The position numbers and the translations under genes were made by a program. This document shows positions 15,075-24,500 of a DNA stretch of 40,202 nucleotides, one piece after another. Where the stretch lies: positions 1-40,202 of the forward strand of contig CAZRIE010000031.1 of assembly GCA_964600075.1 (NCBI GenBank), given 5' to 3'. Source of the DNA: CAZRIE01 sp964600075 (lineage in GTDB: Bacteria; Bacteroidota; Bacteroidia; Flavobacteriales; Flavobacteriaceae). The notes beneath the pieces were generated by a model. The model saw only the letters and a list, made by a program, of their open reading frames with translations, was not told the origin of the DNA and searched no databases. Numbering within the stretch: the first letter of the stretch is position 1; every line of letters starts with the position of its first letter.

Positions 15075-17436
15075 GTTGTTCTAGATTTATGGGGAGTTGT
15101 ACGATAAAAGTGCTTCCCTTACCCCTTTTGCTTGAAAAGCTGACGTAACCTTGCATCATCTCGACATACTGTTTTACGATATGTAGCCCAAGGCCGGTAC
15201 CTTGTATGTTCGTTACGTTCTCCGCACGAAAAAACCGTTCGAAAAGATGCTGTTGTTCCTGTTCGGGTATTCCGATTCCTTTATCCTTAATATTAAAAAT
15301 TACCGTTTCTCCATCTTGCTCCAGCTCCAGAACAACCTCCTGACCTTCATCGGAATACTTAAGAGCGTTTGACATGAGATTGACCAATATATGGTTCAGC
15401 AGTTTAGGGTCGAGAAAAACTTGTGTTTCCACTGCTGCATGTTTAAATTGAATGGTCTGCCCATCTTTTTTGGTCGATTCTATTTCATCTATCATTATTT
15501 TGCAAAACTGAATCAATTCAAAACTTTGGGGTTTTGCTTGTACCTTACCTTCTTCCAATTTGCTCAGGGACAGAAAATCGTTGAGAATGACCACTAAGTG
15601 CTTTACGTGAGTGCGTATGCGTGCCACGTGTTTTTCACGTCTTTCCTCCTTACCCGGCTCGTTCTGCTTTCCGATTAGGATGGCCGAAGAAAGAATAGCG
15701 CTCAAAGGGGTACGGAATTCATGGGAGGCCATAGATACAAAACGAGATTTCAACGTATTCAATTCCTGCTCGACCTTCAAAGCCTTGGCCAGCCCTTCCT
15801 GTACATTTTTCTGTTCGGTAATGTTATTGTAGACAAAGAGGGCCCAGAAAATGCCTTCTCCATCAGACTTCAGGGGACTAGAATTCACAGCATAAAAATC
15901 GTTCTGAAACTCCATTTCAAAGGATAGACTTTCGCCCTTGATGGTTTTTAGGATATCTTCTTTGATCCTTTCAATTTGTACTTTGGAAAAAATCGGAATG
16001 TCATCGACACGCCTTCCTTCAAAATCAGCTTTTTTTAAGTCAATCCGTTTGAGTTCCTCCCCTTCGATATAGACCAGTTCAAAATCTGTGTTGAAAACGA
16101 CAATAAGGCCTTTGGGGAAGTTTTTCGCAATTGCGGTGAACTGTGCCTGGCTCTCTTGTGCCTTGTTTTCCGCTAGTTTGGTCACTTGTATCTGGTCTTC
16201 GAGGTTAAGATTCGTCTCGACCAATTTTTGAACCGTTGCCTCAATTTCCTTGGTACGTTCTGCTACCTTGGTCTCCAATTTGTCGGCATAGGCTTTCAAC
16301 TGCTTTTTAGTGCGATGAATTTCGGTTACATCGTTCTGTACCCCGATAAAATGAGTCAGTTTTTGTGTTTCATCATACAGCGGGGTAATGGTCAGTTCGT
16401 TCCAAAAGAGGGAGCCATCTTTTCGATAATTACGGAGGGTAACACGGCAGGATTCGCCTTTTTGAATGGCTATGGCCAAGGTTTTTATTTCTGCTTGGTC
16501 ACGATCGTCGTTCTGTAAAAAGCGACAGTTTCTTCCGAGTGTTTCACTCTTACTATATCCTGTCATTTTACTAAAGGCACTGTTACTGTATATTATCGGC
16601 AGATCGGGCTGTTGCATATCGGCAATGATGATACCATTGCCAGCGGCCTCCAAAGCCCTATTTCTGATATGTAACGTATTCTGAATTGCCTTTGTTTCAG
16701 AAATATTTCGGCAAATGGTCAAAACGCGATCTTTGCTCAACGGTACGAATCGACATTCATAATCAATCATTCCGTTTACCACCGGAGACCTCACTTCGAG
16801 AGTTTCCATCTGTTGAGTACGCAGTACCTTTGCAAAAATCTTTTTTAGTTTTTCCCCAACTTCTTTCGGAAACAGATCGTTTACATTTTTCCCTTCCAAT
16901 TCTTCTTTTGGGGCGATGAGATACGATTCGTTAGGTGTGGTGATTTCAAGAACAGTACCCTTTCTATCGTGTATAGTCATTACGTCGGGCAATGCATTTA
17001 AAATAGCCCTATTTTTTTCTTCGCTATATCGTAAATTTTGTTCTGCGAGCATTTGTTCGGTAACATCTACCCCCGAACTTATCAAACCCATTACCTTGCC
17101 ATTTTCATCTTTTAATAACGCATTTCGCCAACGAATCAATTTTCTTTTCTTTCCCTTCACAACGACCCAATTTTCATGAACATCCGGCGGTTCAATAGCA
17201 CCGTCAATAACTTGATCAAAAAACAGGGCTAGTTTTTTTTTGTCCTTTTTTGGAATACAATACTCAAACCAATTCTTTCCAATGATTTCATCGCGACTAT
17301 AACCAAGCACTTCGCAACCTTTCCGATTGACCAGTTCGACCGAGTGGTCGGCCTTGATTACCAAAAATATGGAAGCCGCAGCATCCAAATAATGGAAAAG
17401 ATTCTTGTTTTCTATTTCTTTTGATGCATCCATCAC
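15052..17436 (-). CDS. LOV-PAS sensor histidine kinase
   Basis: 794 residues, soluble. PAS1 about 12-128, PAS2 138-250, LOV domain 258-372, coiled coil 373-432, PAS 433-542, HisKA 558-630 with His572 (SHEFRTPL), HATPase 675-783 (N-box NLMSNALKYS, DKGIGIP, GTGLGL). The LOV domain carries the photo-active motif GRNCRFLQ (Cys304), Asn336 (NYRKDG), Asn346 (FWN) and Gln367 (GVQNDVT), i.e. all the residues known to hold FMN and form the blue-light adduct. No membrane segments, so it senses inside the cell. It should phosphorylate the REC-Crp regulator encoded right after it. Confidence 0.93.
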   Translation of the reverse strand: MMDASKEIENKNLFHYLDAAASIFLVIKADHSVELVNRKGCEVLGYSRDEIIGKNWFEYCIPKKDKKKLALFFDQVIDGAIEPPDVHENWVVVKGKKRKLIRWRNALLKDENGKVMGLISSGVDVTEQMLAEQNLRYSEEKNRAILNALPDVMTIHDRKGTVLEITTPNESYLIAPKEELEGKNVNDLFPKEVGEKLKKIFAKVLRTQQMETLEVRSPVVNGMIDYECRFVPLSKDRVLTICRNISETKAIQNTLHIRNRALEAAGNGIIIADMQQPDLPIIYSNSAFSKMTGYSKSETLGRNCRFLQNDDRDQAEIKTLAIAIQKGESCRVTLRNYRKDGSLFWNELTITPLYDETQKLTHFIGVQNDVTEIHRTKKQLKAYADKLETKVAERTKEIEATVQKLVETNLNLEDQIQVTKLAENKAQESQAQFTAIAKNFPKGLIVVFNTDFELVYIEGEELKRIDLKKADFEGRRVDDIPIFSKVQIERIKEDILKTIKGESLSFEMEFQNDFYAVNSSPLKSDGEGIFWALFVYNNITEQKNVQEGLAKALKVEQELNTLKSRFVSMASHEFRTPLSAILSSAILIGKQNEPGKEERREKHVARIRTHVKHLVVILNDFLSLSKLEEGKVQAKPQSFELIQFCKIMIDEIESTKKDGQTIQFKHAAVETQVFLDPKLLNHILVNLMSNALKYSDEGQEVVLELEQDGETVIFNIKDKGIGIPEQEQQHLFERFFRAENVTNIQGTGLGLHIVKQYVEMMQGYVSFSSKRGKGSTFIVQLPINLEQHEKSINN

Positions 17437-17572
17437 TTTAGAGGTTACGTGCCGACGAATTCCATATCCAAATAGGTACTCTTTTGAATAAACAAATCAT
17501 GGCAAGTTCAACATTCCTTTATTCCAAAAAAGATTTGTAAGGTCCGACAAGGAACTTTCGTATGCTTATTAG

Positions 17573-17615
17573 TAAATATATTGCAAGGGGATCCTGATAA
17601 AAATGATATTCGTCA
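17573..17615 (-). promoter_or_regulatory. Crp/Fnr-type box upstream of the LOV kinase gene
   Basis: TGATATTCGTCA (17604-17615; minus strand TGACGAATATCA), 23 nt, then TATATTTA on the minus strand (17580-17573). It implies a leader of about 130 nt before the kinase start and self-regulation of the kinase/regulator pair. Confidence 0.65.
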
Positions 17616-17641
17616 TACCCCTGTTCTTATAAAGTTGAATA

Positions 17642-17684
17642 TGATATTGGTCATTTCCTCCCTGATAATTGGAAACTATTTTTG
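17642..17684 (+). promoter_or_regulatory. Crp/Fnr-type box plus -7 of the patatin gene
   Basis: TGATATTGGTCA (17642-17653), 23 nt, TATTTTTG (17677-17684), full match to TAnnTTTG. Transcription should begin near 17689, which rules out a TTG start at 17669 and supports the ATG at 17711. Confidence 0.75.
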
Positions 17685-17710
17685 ATAGTGTACTTAAAAA
17701 ATGGGATGAA

Positions 17711-18539
17711 ATGAAAACAGGTTTGGTACTATCGGGTGGCGGCGTTCGCGGGGTTGCACATATGGGGGCGATAAAAGCGCTTGAAGAATATGGCATCTAT
17801 CCATCCCATATTACCAGTACTAGTTCGGGAGCAATAGTGGGAGCTTTGTATGCCGGCGGTTGTACTTGTGAAGATATATTGGGCTTTTTTAAAACAACAG
17901 AACTATTTAGTTTCAACAACTACGCAAAAAGCAACCCGGGATTTGTAGACACCCAAAAAATTATACGACCATTTAAAGTCCTACCTCCCAAAAGACAGTT
18001 TTGAATCGTTGGGAATACCGTTATATGTGACCGCGACCAATCTTCTAGACGGTACCTTAAAAGTCTTTCATCAGGGGGAACTCATCAAACCGGTATTGGC
18101 TTCGGCAGCGGTTCCTAGATTATTTGCTCCTGTATCTTTTCAGAACGGCTATTATGTGGATGACGGTACCCTAAACAACTTTCCGGTAGACCTTATTAAA
18201 AAATATTGCGACCAGATTATAGGGGTCTATGTAAATCCCTTCAAAAAAGTTAGGATAGATGACCTTAGACATGCCCATAATGTATTGGAACGGGCCTATC
18301 ACATTATGGTGGCCAACGAAACGGTCCTTAAATTCGAAGACTGTGATATCCTAATCCGACCAGAGGGCATGGCCGACTTTAGTATGTTTTCCTTAAAGAA
18401 TATGGATACTCTTTTTGAACTCGGTTATGCCGCGACCATGCAGACCTTGAAAAACGATAGTGCGCTCAAAATGTCCATTTCCGAAGATGAATTTGAGATT
18501 GTGAACGGTTTCAGACTAGATAATCGGTTAATCGATTAG
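17711..18539 (+). pseudogene. Patatin-like phospholipase, frameshifted
   Basis: Two frames together make one patatin-like acylhydrolase of about 275 residues. The first holds the oxyanion/nucleophile parts (LSGGGVRGVAHMGA and the GxSxG-type STSSGAIVGALYAGG). It stops at 18002-18004. The second continues with SYLPKDSFESLGIPLYVTAT and holds the DG(A/T) part of the Ser-Asp dyad (YYVDDGTLNNFP). The break is explained by one extra A in the A6 run at 17955-17960: with five A the text reads DTQKLYDHLKSYLPKD without interruption. So it is either a recent mutation, a slippage-controlled gene or a sequence error. It lies in the Crp/Fnr regulon. Confidence 0.85.
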
Positions 18540-18929
18540 TCCCAATTTATAGTAGTTATGTACTTCTTGCCTCAAAGTTTCCGGCAATTGCAAAGACCTT
18601 TCAAAAGAGTTATAACTAAACTCTTTGCGGGTATAGTTATCTTTTTTTCCTCCTTCGAAGTTGATCTTTTCTTGCTGAGATAATAAGACAGTTGTCTTCG
18701 ATAATGAATTCGAAATCTTTTTTGGCAAAGCCCGGGGCTGCCAGTTCAATTGTAAAATTATCATCGGCTTCCTTAATGTTCAGGGCTCGTTCGGCTCTTT
18801 GCCGTTCCAGAAACGATAGGGCATCATATCCCTGACCCATGCACGACTGTCGAAGAAATCATCCATATCAAAAAAATCTTGTGTAATCAGGTTTCCAAAA
18901 GGTCTTCTATTAAATTCTACGAGTGACAT
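18528..18929 (-). pseudogene. Hsp20/alpha-crystallin small heat-shock gene, broken
   Basis: ATG at 18929 opens MSLVEFNRRPFGNLITQDFF..., which ends at a stop at 18780. The alpha-crystallin text goes on in another frame (ALNIKEADDNFTIELAAPGF, then KKDFEFIIEDNCLIIS) and returns to the first frame at about 18670 (NFEGGKKDNYTRKEFSYNSF, ERSLQLPE). Thus two compensating frameshifts surround the core. The C-terminus also stops early (YKLGLID), about 20 residues short of the usual end, overlapping the last 12 nt of the patatin gene. With three lesions it is a true pseudogene, not a single read error. Confidence 0.85.
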
Positions 18930-18997
18930 AACATGTGATTTTAGGGTTATACATTGTACTTATAGCTCTGATGACATCTAACAAGCACTGAATGAAA

Positions 18998-19040
18998 TGA
19001 TATAGGTCAGTCTCTCATATTTTTTTTGACTTTATCTTTA
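18998..19040 (+). promoter_or_regulatory. Crp/Fnr-type box plus -7 of the P-type ATPase gene
   Basis: TGATATAGGTCA (18998-19009), 23 nt, TATCTTTA (19033-19040). Predicted leader of only about 7-13 nt before ATG 19052 or ATG 19058, i.e. close to leaderless. Confidence 0.7.
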
Positions 19041-19051
19041 AACTAAATAAA

Positions 19052-21559
19052 ATGAACATGGCTGTAGAGAATTTTGGAATAAAAGGGTTGTCCGGTACAG
19101 AGGTGGAACAAGCAAGAAAGACCTATGGAACAAATACCCTGACCTATAAAAAGAAAAATGAATTTTTAGACGCCCTAAAAAGTATTGCCAACGAACCCAT
19201 GATCATTTTATTATTGGTGGCTGCCGCTATCTATTTTATTAGCGGGAATTTAGGCGATGGGGTTTTCTTGGCCGCTGCAATCGTACTGGTAGCTTCCATA
19301 TCACTCTATCAGGATTCTAGAAGTCGCAAGGCCCTTGAAAAATTGAAAAGCCTGACCCAACCCAATTGCACAGTTATTCGCAATGGGGAAGTTGTACACA
19401 TACCCAGCGAAGAACTTGTTATTGGAGATAGTCTTATGGTGGAAGAAGGAACGATTGTTCCTGCGGATGGAACGATTGTGCATTCCAACGATTTTTCTGC
19501 GAACGAATCGATTCTTACCGGGGAATCGCTTTCCGTTTTTAAGGATGTGAAAAAATCGGATAATACCATCTTTACTGGTACGACGGTGGCTAGCGGATTG
19601 GCAATTGCCACCGTTACAGCAATCGGCAACGATACCCAATTGGGGAAAATCGGGAAAAGTATGGAGTCGATCCAAGAGGAAAAAACACCCTTGGAGTTAC
19701 AGATTGCCAACTTCGTCAAGAAAATGTCCATTTGGGGCGGTATTGCATTTTTGCTGGTTTGGGGCATCAACTTTTTTAAATCGCATGACGTATTGGATAG
19801 TCTGTTAAAAGCGCTTACGCTTGCGATGAGTATTCTACCGGAAGAAATTCCCGTTGCCTTTACCACTTTTATGGCCTTGGGAGCTTGGCGATTGATGAAA
19901 ATGGGCATTATAGTAAAGCAAATGAAGACTGTAGAAGCCTTGGGAAGTGCTACCGTAATATGTGCGGACAAAACAGGTACACTGACCCAGAATAAAATGG
20001 ACTTGGCTAAGTTGTTCGCCTTCAAAACAAGAAAAATCAGTACAATAAGTAGTCCGTTCAATGAAATCGAAACAGAGCTGATTACCTTGGCGATGTGGTC
20101 GAGCGAGCCCATTCCCTTTGACCCTATGGAAACCGCGCTGCACGAATCTTATGCAAAGTTGAAATCCTTTGATGAGCGAGCGAACTACCGCATGGTACAT
20201 GAATATCCCTTGGGAGGAAAGCCGCCCATGATGACACATCTTTTTGAGAATAAAAAAGGGCATCGCATCATCGCGGCCAAAGGTGCGCCAGAGGCATTTT
20301 TGGAGATTTCAAACTTGACCCCTGAAGAAAAAAGACTAATCTCAGAAACCATAAGATCCCTTGGCAAAAAAGGCTATCGCTTATTGGGTGTTGGGCAAGC
20401 AAATTTTGAAGGAACCAACTTCCCTGAACAACAACAGGACTTTCAATTTGACTTCAAGGGAATCGTCGCGTTTTATGATCCGCCAAAAGAGAACATCCGA
20501 AAAGTACTCAGAGATTTCGATAGGGCAGGTATCGATGTTAAATTGGTAACCGGAGACAATTCGGCAACGGCGATGGCTATCGCAAAGGAAATCGATTTTA
20601 AGGGTTACGAGAAATGTATGTCGGGCGATGAATTGATGCAACTAGAGGATTCAGAATTACAAAATAGGGTACGCCAAACCCAAGTTTTTACCCGAATGTT
20701 CCCTGACGCCAAATTGCGAATCGTTAATGCCATAAAAGCAAACAACGAAATAGTGGCCATGATCGGCGATGGCGTCAACGATGGGCCTGCATTGAAAGCG
20801 GCCCATTTTGGTATTGCCATGGGCAAAAAAGGAACAGAAATCGCAAAAGAGGCGGCGTCATTAATTCTTGTAGATGATGACCTTTCCAAAATGGTGGATG
20901 CCATCGCCATGGGTCGGAAAATCTATACCAACCTTAAAAAAGCGATACAATATATCATTTCAATCCATATTCCAATTATTCTGACGGTATTCATTCCTTT
21001 GGCCTTGGGGTGGTTATATCCGACCATCTTCACCCCTTCCCATGTTATATTGTTGGAATTGATTATGGGCCCGACTTGCTCCATCATCTACGAAAATGAA
21101 CCGATGGAAATAAATACGATGATTAAAAAACCGAGACCGCTTACTACCAGTTTTTTCAAGTTTAAGGAATTGGCGACTAGTATCGTACAGGGTCTGATAA
21201 TTACCCTTGGAGCATTGTCGACATATCAATATGCCGTTTCCCAGGGTTTTAATGAATCCGTTACACGAACTATGGTCTTTATGGTGTTGATTGTCGCGAA
21301 CATCTTTCTGACCTTGGTCAACCGTTCCTTTTACTTTTCGCTGCTTAAGACGCTAAAATATAAGAACAATCTGGTACCGCTGGTTATCGGCATTACCATT
21401 GCCATCGCTGCTTTATTACTTTTTGTCCCTTCTTTTACAGCATTCTTTAAATTTCAAACCTTGAGTTTGAACCAATTGCTTATCAGTGTTTTGGTAGGAA
21501 GTATTTCGGTACTTTGGTACGAGGCGGTCAAGTGGGGAAAAAGGAGTAAATCAAAGTGA
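19052..21559 (+). CDS. Cation-transporting P-type ATPase (P2-like, ion unknown)
   Basis: 835 residues. Actuator loop LTGES (155-159), TM4 motif PEEIP (263-267), phosphorylation site DKTGTLT (Asp306), hinge GDGVNDGPALKAA (about 572-584). General plan is that of P2/Ca-type pumps with an N-terminal cation-ATPase domain. But TM5 (YIISIHIPIILTVFIPLALG) lacks the Asn/Glu of SERCA and TM6 reads ELIMGPTCSIIYENEPME in place of the NxxTD signature, so calcium transport cannot be assumed. Inner membrane. Such pumps occur in anaerobiosis/dormancy regulons (compare CtpF in the DosR set). Alternative start: ATG at 19058. Confidence 0.9.
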   Translation: MNMAVENFGIKGLSGTEVEQARKTYGTNTLTYKKKNEFLDALKSIANEPMIILLLVAAAIYFISGNLGDGVFLAAAIVLVASISLYQDSRSRKALEKLKSLTQPNCTVIRNGEVVHIPSEELVIGDSLMVEEGTIVPADGTIVHSNDFSANESILTGESLSVFKDVKKSDNTIFTGTTVASGLAIATVTAIGNDTQLGKIGKSMESIQEEKTPLELQIANFVKKMSIWGGIAFLLVWGINFFKSHDVLDSLLKALTLAMSILPEEIPVAFTTFMALGAWRLMKMGIIVKQMKTVEALGSATVICADKTGTLTQNKMDLAKLFAFKTRKISTISSPFNEIETELITLAMWSSEPIPFDPMETALHESYAKLKSFDERANYRMVHEYPLGGKPPMMTHLFENKKGHRIIAAKGAPEAFLEISNLTPEEKRLISETIRSLGKKGYRLLGVGQANFEGTNFPEQQQDFQFDFKGIVAFYDPPKENIRKVLRDFDRAGIDVKLVTGDNSATAMAIAKEIDFKGYEKCMSGDELMQLEDSELQNRVRQTQVFTRMFPDAKLRIVNAIKANNEIVAMIGDGVNDGPALKAAHFGIAMGKKGTEIAKEAASLILVDDDLSKMVDAIAMGRKIYTNLKKAIQYIISIHIPIILTVFIPLALGWLYPTIFTPSHVILLELIMGPTCSIIYENEPMEINTMIKKPRPLTTSFFKFKELATSIVQGLIITLGALSTYQYAVSQGFNESVTRTMVFMVLIVANIFLTLVNRSFYFSLLKTLKYKNNLVPLVIGITIAIAALLLFVPSFTAFFKFQTLSLNQLLISVLVGSISVLWYEAVKWGKRSKSK

Positions 21560-21739
21560 TATTCTTGGTTTTTGCATTTGTTATAAAATTAACCGTGTTT
21601 TGGAGCTTCACAAAATATGCTTTTAATGGGGTAGTTGAAAGAATTAAGATTCAAACGTCTAAATAAAAAAGTAAAGAACAAATACTATTTTGCTATCGAC
21701 GCTCACAAAGTACATTAAACTGTATCTATAGAATATAAA

Positions 21740-23077
21740 TCAATCCAACCGAATTTGATATTGCAATACAAACATCCATTTACGGTTATTTGTTTTTATC
21801 CCATCATCCAAGTCAAATAAAATAGGGCGCTGCTGTGCATTGAATGTTAATTTGGAAAGGTGTTCATTAAAATACCAATTTATACCCAGGTCATACTGAA
21901 AGATGGGCTCTGCCAAAGCATCAAAATCGGAATATTGCCCCAATATATAGGGCTGAAGTCGCCCCATGTTTCGTTCTATACCCATCGGAGGAAACAGAAA
22001 ACCCAATTGTCCGGAAACTGCTTCACCCGTGCCCGATACCGGAAACGTATTGCCCCTACCATTAAAGGAAGCCAATTCGGGACGGACGCCGTTCGCGGGA
22101 TTATTGGCCCCTAGAAGTCTAATATAGTTTGTGCCAAAATTGAAGTTGAAATATCCTAAATAAGCTGTAACTGCCCTCTTTTTATCGGAATCAAGTGGTA
22201 CATCCAAAAAAACGTCCGTTGCGAAAAGTTTCATGTCGTGGTAGCGTTTTTCCCCGTTTTGCAATGACCAAAGCGCATCGGCTTGCAAAGTAAAACCCAC
22301 GCCCAGATTCAATATTTTCTTTTTGCCCAAATAAGTGCCGGTATGAAATGGGGTCATATTACTTTCCGGTTCCCAAAATTCATATTTCAAATAGCCGGAG
22401 TATTGAAGGTTGGGTTGGTTATCGGTAAACTGGGCAAGGTCTTCTACAGGTTCGGGATTGAACGACCTGCTATTTTGTACCGATAGAGGTTTTGCTAGAA
22501 CAAGTCGATAATCTATAGCGCCGATTTTCCCTTTGACGTAGAGGCTTAGTTTACGGATTAGGTCGTCAGTGCTGTCCAATGTAGGTAGTGCAACGAAATT
22601 TAGGTCATAGCCCATAAGTTTAGATGAACTGGGCGAAGTGAATCGTGACAGGCCGTTCCAGGCCGATTTGCCACCACCTACCCCTAAATATTTGGAAAAA
22701 TCGTACTGTACATAAGCATCCAACAAGTCGACCGATGTGCCCCGTGGTGACAGGTAGTTCAGATTGTTGACCCCCAATTGAAAAGAAACATATGTTTTCT
22801 CCCAAGGGGCAGCGGAAAGCCCCAATCTGAATCGACGGATTGAAATATCCGTGGTCACGGTTTGCAATTTATCGTTTACGGTACTACCCGGATTGTTTTG
22901 GTTGACCCGCCCCCAGAGCTGTATATACGAACTGAACTGCAGCCATTGTGTTTTATCGTCGCCCCAATAAACGCGCAACGGCTTATTACCAAGCGCGTTT
23001 TGCGCCGAAAGTGAAAGCACACCCGAGCCGTTCAGGAATAGAAATAAAATGAGATAAATAATTGGGTTCGGTCTCAT
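21740..23077 (-). CDS. Outer-membrane porin, copy 2
   Basis: About 445 residues from the ATG at 23077, which overlaps the stop of the upstream porin gene (ATGA). Signal about 1-26 (IIYLILFLFLNGSG...LSAQ), then a beta-barrel pattern of alternating aromatic strands ending in a final strand WMFVLQYQIRLD, a typical Omp C-terminus. Strands such as LQFSSYIQLWGRVNQNNPGS and RRFRLGLSAAPWEKTYVSFQ resemble OprO/OprP-type porins. Close paralogue of the gene just upstream; the pair may make barrels with different selectivity. Substrate unknown. Confidence 0.8.
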   Translation of the reverse strand: MRPNPIIYLILFLFLNGSGVLSLSAQNALGNKPLRVYWGDDKTQWLQFSSYIQLWGRVNQNNPGSTVNDKLQTVTTDISIRRFRLGLSAAPWEKTYVSFQLGVNNLNYLSPRGTSVDLLDAYVQYDFSKYLGVGGGKSAWNGLSRFTSPSSSKLMGYDLNFVALPTLDSTDDLIRKLSLYVKGKIGAIDYRLVLAKPLSVQNSRSFNPEPVEDLAQFTDNQPNLQYSGYLKYEFWEPESNMTPFHTGTYLGKKKILNLGVGFTLQADALWSLQNGEKRYHDMKLFATDVFLDVPLDSDKKRAVTAYLGYFNFNFGTNYIRLLGANNPANGVRPELASFNGRGNTFPVSGTGEAVSGQLGFLFPPMGIERNMGRLQPYILGQYSDFDALAEPIFQYDLGINWYFNEHLSKLTFNAQQRPILFDLDDGIKTNNRKWMFVLQYQIRLD

Positions 23078-24447
23078 TCCAATCGTATGATATATTGCAA
23101 CACTGCAGACCATTTACGCTGATCCGAGAAAATGCCCTGCGTTGTGGAATAGTAAATCGGCCGGTTCTGAAAATTTAGGGAAAACTTGGAGAGATGCCCC
23201 TTGAGCAACCAATTGACCCCGATATCATAATAAAACATGGGGTCATCCAAACGTTCAAAACTAGAGTGCTGAGCTGAAATATAAGGTTGTACTTGCCCAT
23301 AGTTCTTTGTCTTGCCCATGCGGGGAAACAAATAGCCAATCTGGCCGAAAAAAGAATTTCCCGTACCCACAACAGGGAAAGCATTGCCCGGCCCATTAAA
23401 CGAAACTTGGGTTTCGTTTACTTTATTTATCGGGTTGTTAGCGCCTGTATTCCTAATAAAACTAGGTCCAAAATTGTAATTGAAATAACTTAAGTAAGCC
23501 GTTAGAACTGTATTCTTTTTTGTATCGATGGGTTTGTCAAAAAAGGCATCTACTGCCCAGAGTCTCATATCGTGAGACTTCTCGGCTCCGTTTTCTAACG
23601 AAGAGAGGGCATCATTTTGAAATTCCGCTCCAATGCCAATATTAAAAATGGTCCGGTTACCCAAATACGTTCCGTCGGAAAACGGAATATCGTTTGGTTC
23701 TGCATCCCAAAACTGCCATTTTAGGTATCCGGAATAAATACCGCCACTGATTTTATCGTTGAACTTGGCTACATTCTCCACCAATTCTCCGTCGAAGTTT
23801 GGACTGTTGCTTGGTAAAAAAGGCTTGGAGGTTACAAAACGATAATCCAACTTACCTAATTTCCCTTTCACATACACACTTAGCTTACGAATTAGATCGT
23901 TCGTTTCGTCATCGGTGGGCAAAGCCAATAAAAGCAAATCGTAAGAAAGCAATTTTGAGGTGTTGGGGGCAGAATATCTTGAAAGCCCTGTCCAAGCTGT
24001 TTTTCCGGCGCCAAGGGAAAACGACTTGGAAAAGGAATATTCTGCATAGGCATCCAACAAATCCAACGAAGTGCCCCTTGGGGAAAGATAGTTTAAATTG
24101 TTTATACCCAATTGCGAGTACACCCAAAGTTTGTCGGTAAGCTGTGCCTGAAGGCCCATTCGGAAACGTCGTACAGAGATATCGAATGTTTGATCCTGAA
24201 GTTCATCGGAGACCATACTACCGGGATTATTCTCGTTGAGCCGCGTCCAAAGTTGTGCGTAGGTATGGAAGGCCAACCAATGTGTCTTATCATCATTCAA
24301 ATAAAACTTAAGCTTTTTGGCATCGGGTGAGATAGTGTCCGTCGTTTGCCCCCTAAGTTGTACCAGATTAAAAAGTAGAAACATCAGCACATAAAACTTG
24401 ATGAAGAAAATAGCTCGGAGCTGAAGAGGGAAAGAGTTTTGTCTCAT
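23074..24447 (-). CDS. Outer-membrane porin, copy 1
   Basis: About 457 residues from the ATG at 24447, chosen because it begins a signal peptide (about 1-33, IKFYVLMFLLFNLVQLRG); the frame is open further up but that part lies inside the ROK gene. Barrel strands match those of the next gene almost along the whole length (WLAFHTYAQLWTRLNENNPG; SPRGTSLDLLDAYAEYSF) and it ends WSAVLQYIIRLE. Sits 53 nt after the ROK kinase stop and is coupled to the second porin, so the three form an operon. Confidence 0.8.
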   Translation of the reverse strand: MRQNSFPLQLRAIFFIKFYVLMFLLFNLVQLRGQTTDTISPDAKKLKFYLNDDKTHWLAFHTYAQLWTRLNENNPGSMVSDELQDQTFDISVRRFRMGLQAQLTDKLWVYSQLGINNLNYLSPRGTSLDLLDAYAEYSFSKSFSLGAGKTAWTGLSRYSAPNTSKLLSYDLLLLALPTDDETNDLIRKLSVYVKGKLGKLDYRFVTSKPFLPSNSPNFDGELVENVAKFNDKISGGIYSGYLKWQFWDAEPNDIPFSDGTYLGNRTIFNIGIGAEFQNDALSSLENGAEKSHDMRLWAVDAFFDKPIDTKKNTVLTAYLSYFNYNFGPSFIRNTGANNPINKVNETQVSFNGPGNAFPVVGTGNSFFGQIGYLFPRMGKTKNYGQVQPYISAQHSSFERLDDPMFYYDIGVNWLLKGHLSKFSLNFQNRPIYYSTTQGIFSDQRKWSAVLQYIIRLE

Positions 24448-24500
24448 CTGGGTAGTTAGCAATATTCGAAAATGCTTCAATTCGTTTTCAAAACCAACAA

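Noticed and set aside
14004..17436. Idea that the kinase is a plain redox PAS kinase
   Set aside because: The GRNCRFLQ motif with both Asn and the Gln is specific enough to call a LOV domain.
17669..17710. TTG start that extends the patatin by 14 residues
   Set aside because: It lies upstream of the predicted transcription start (about 17689); the ATG at 17711 begins directly at the patatin motif.
18972..18983. TGACATCTAACA near the Hsp20 start
   Set aside because: Imperfect right arm and no -7 element at the standard distance on the minus strand.
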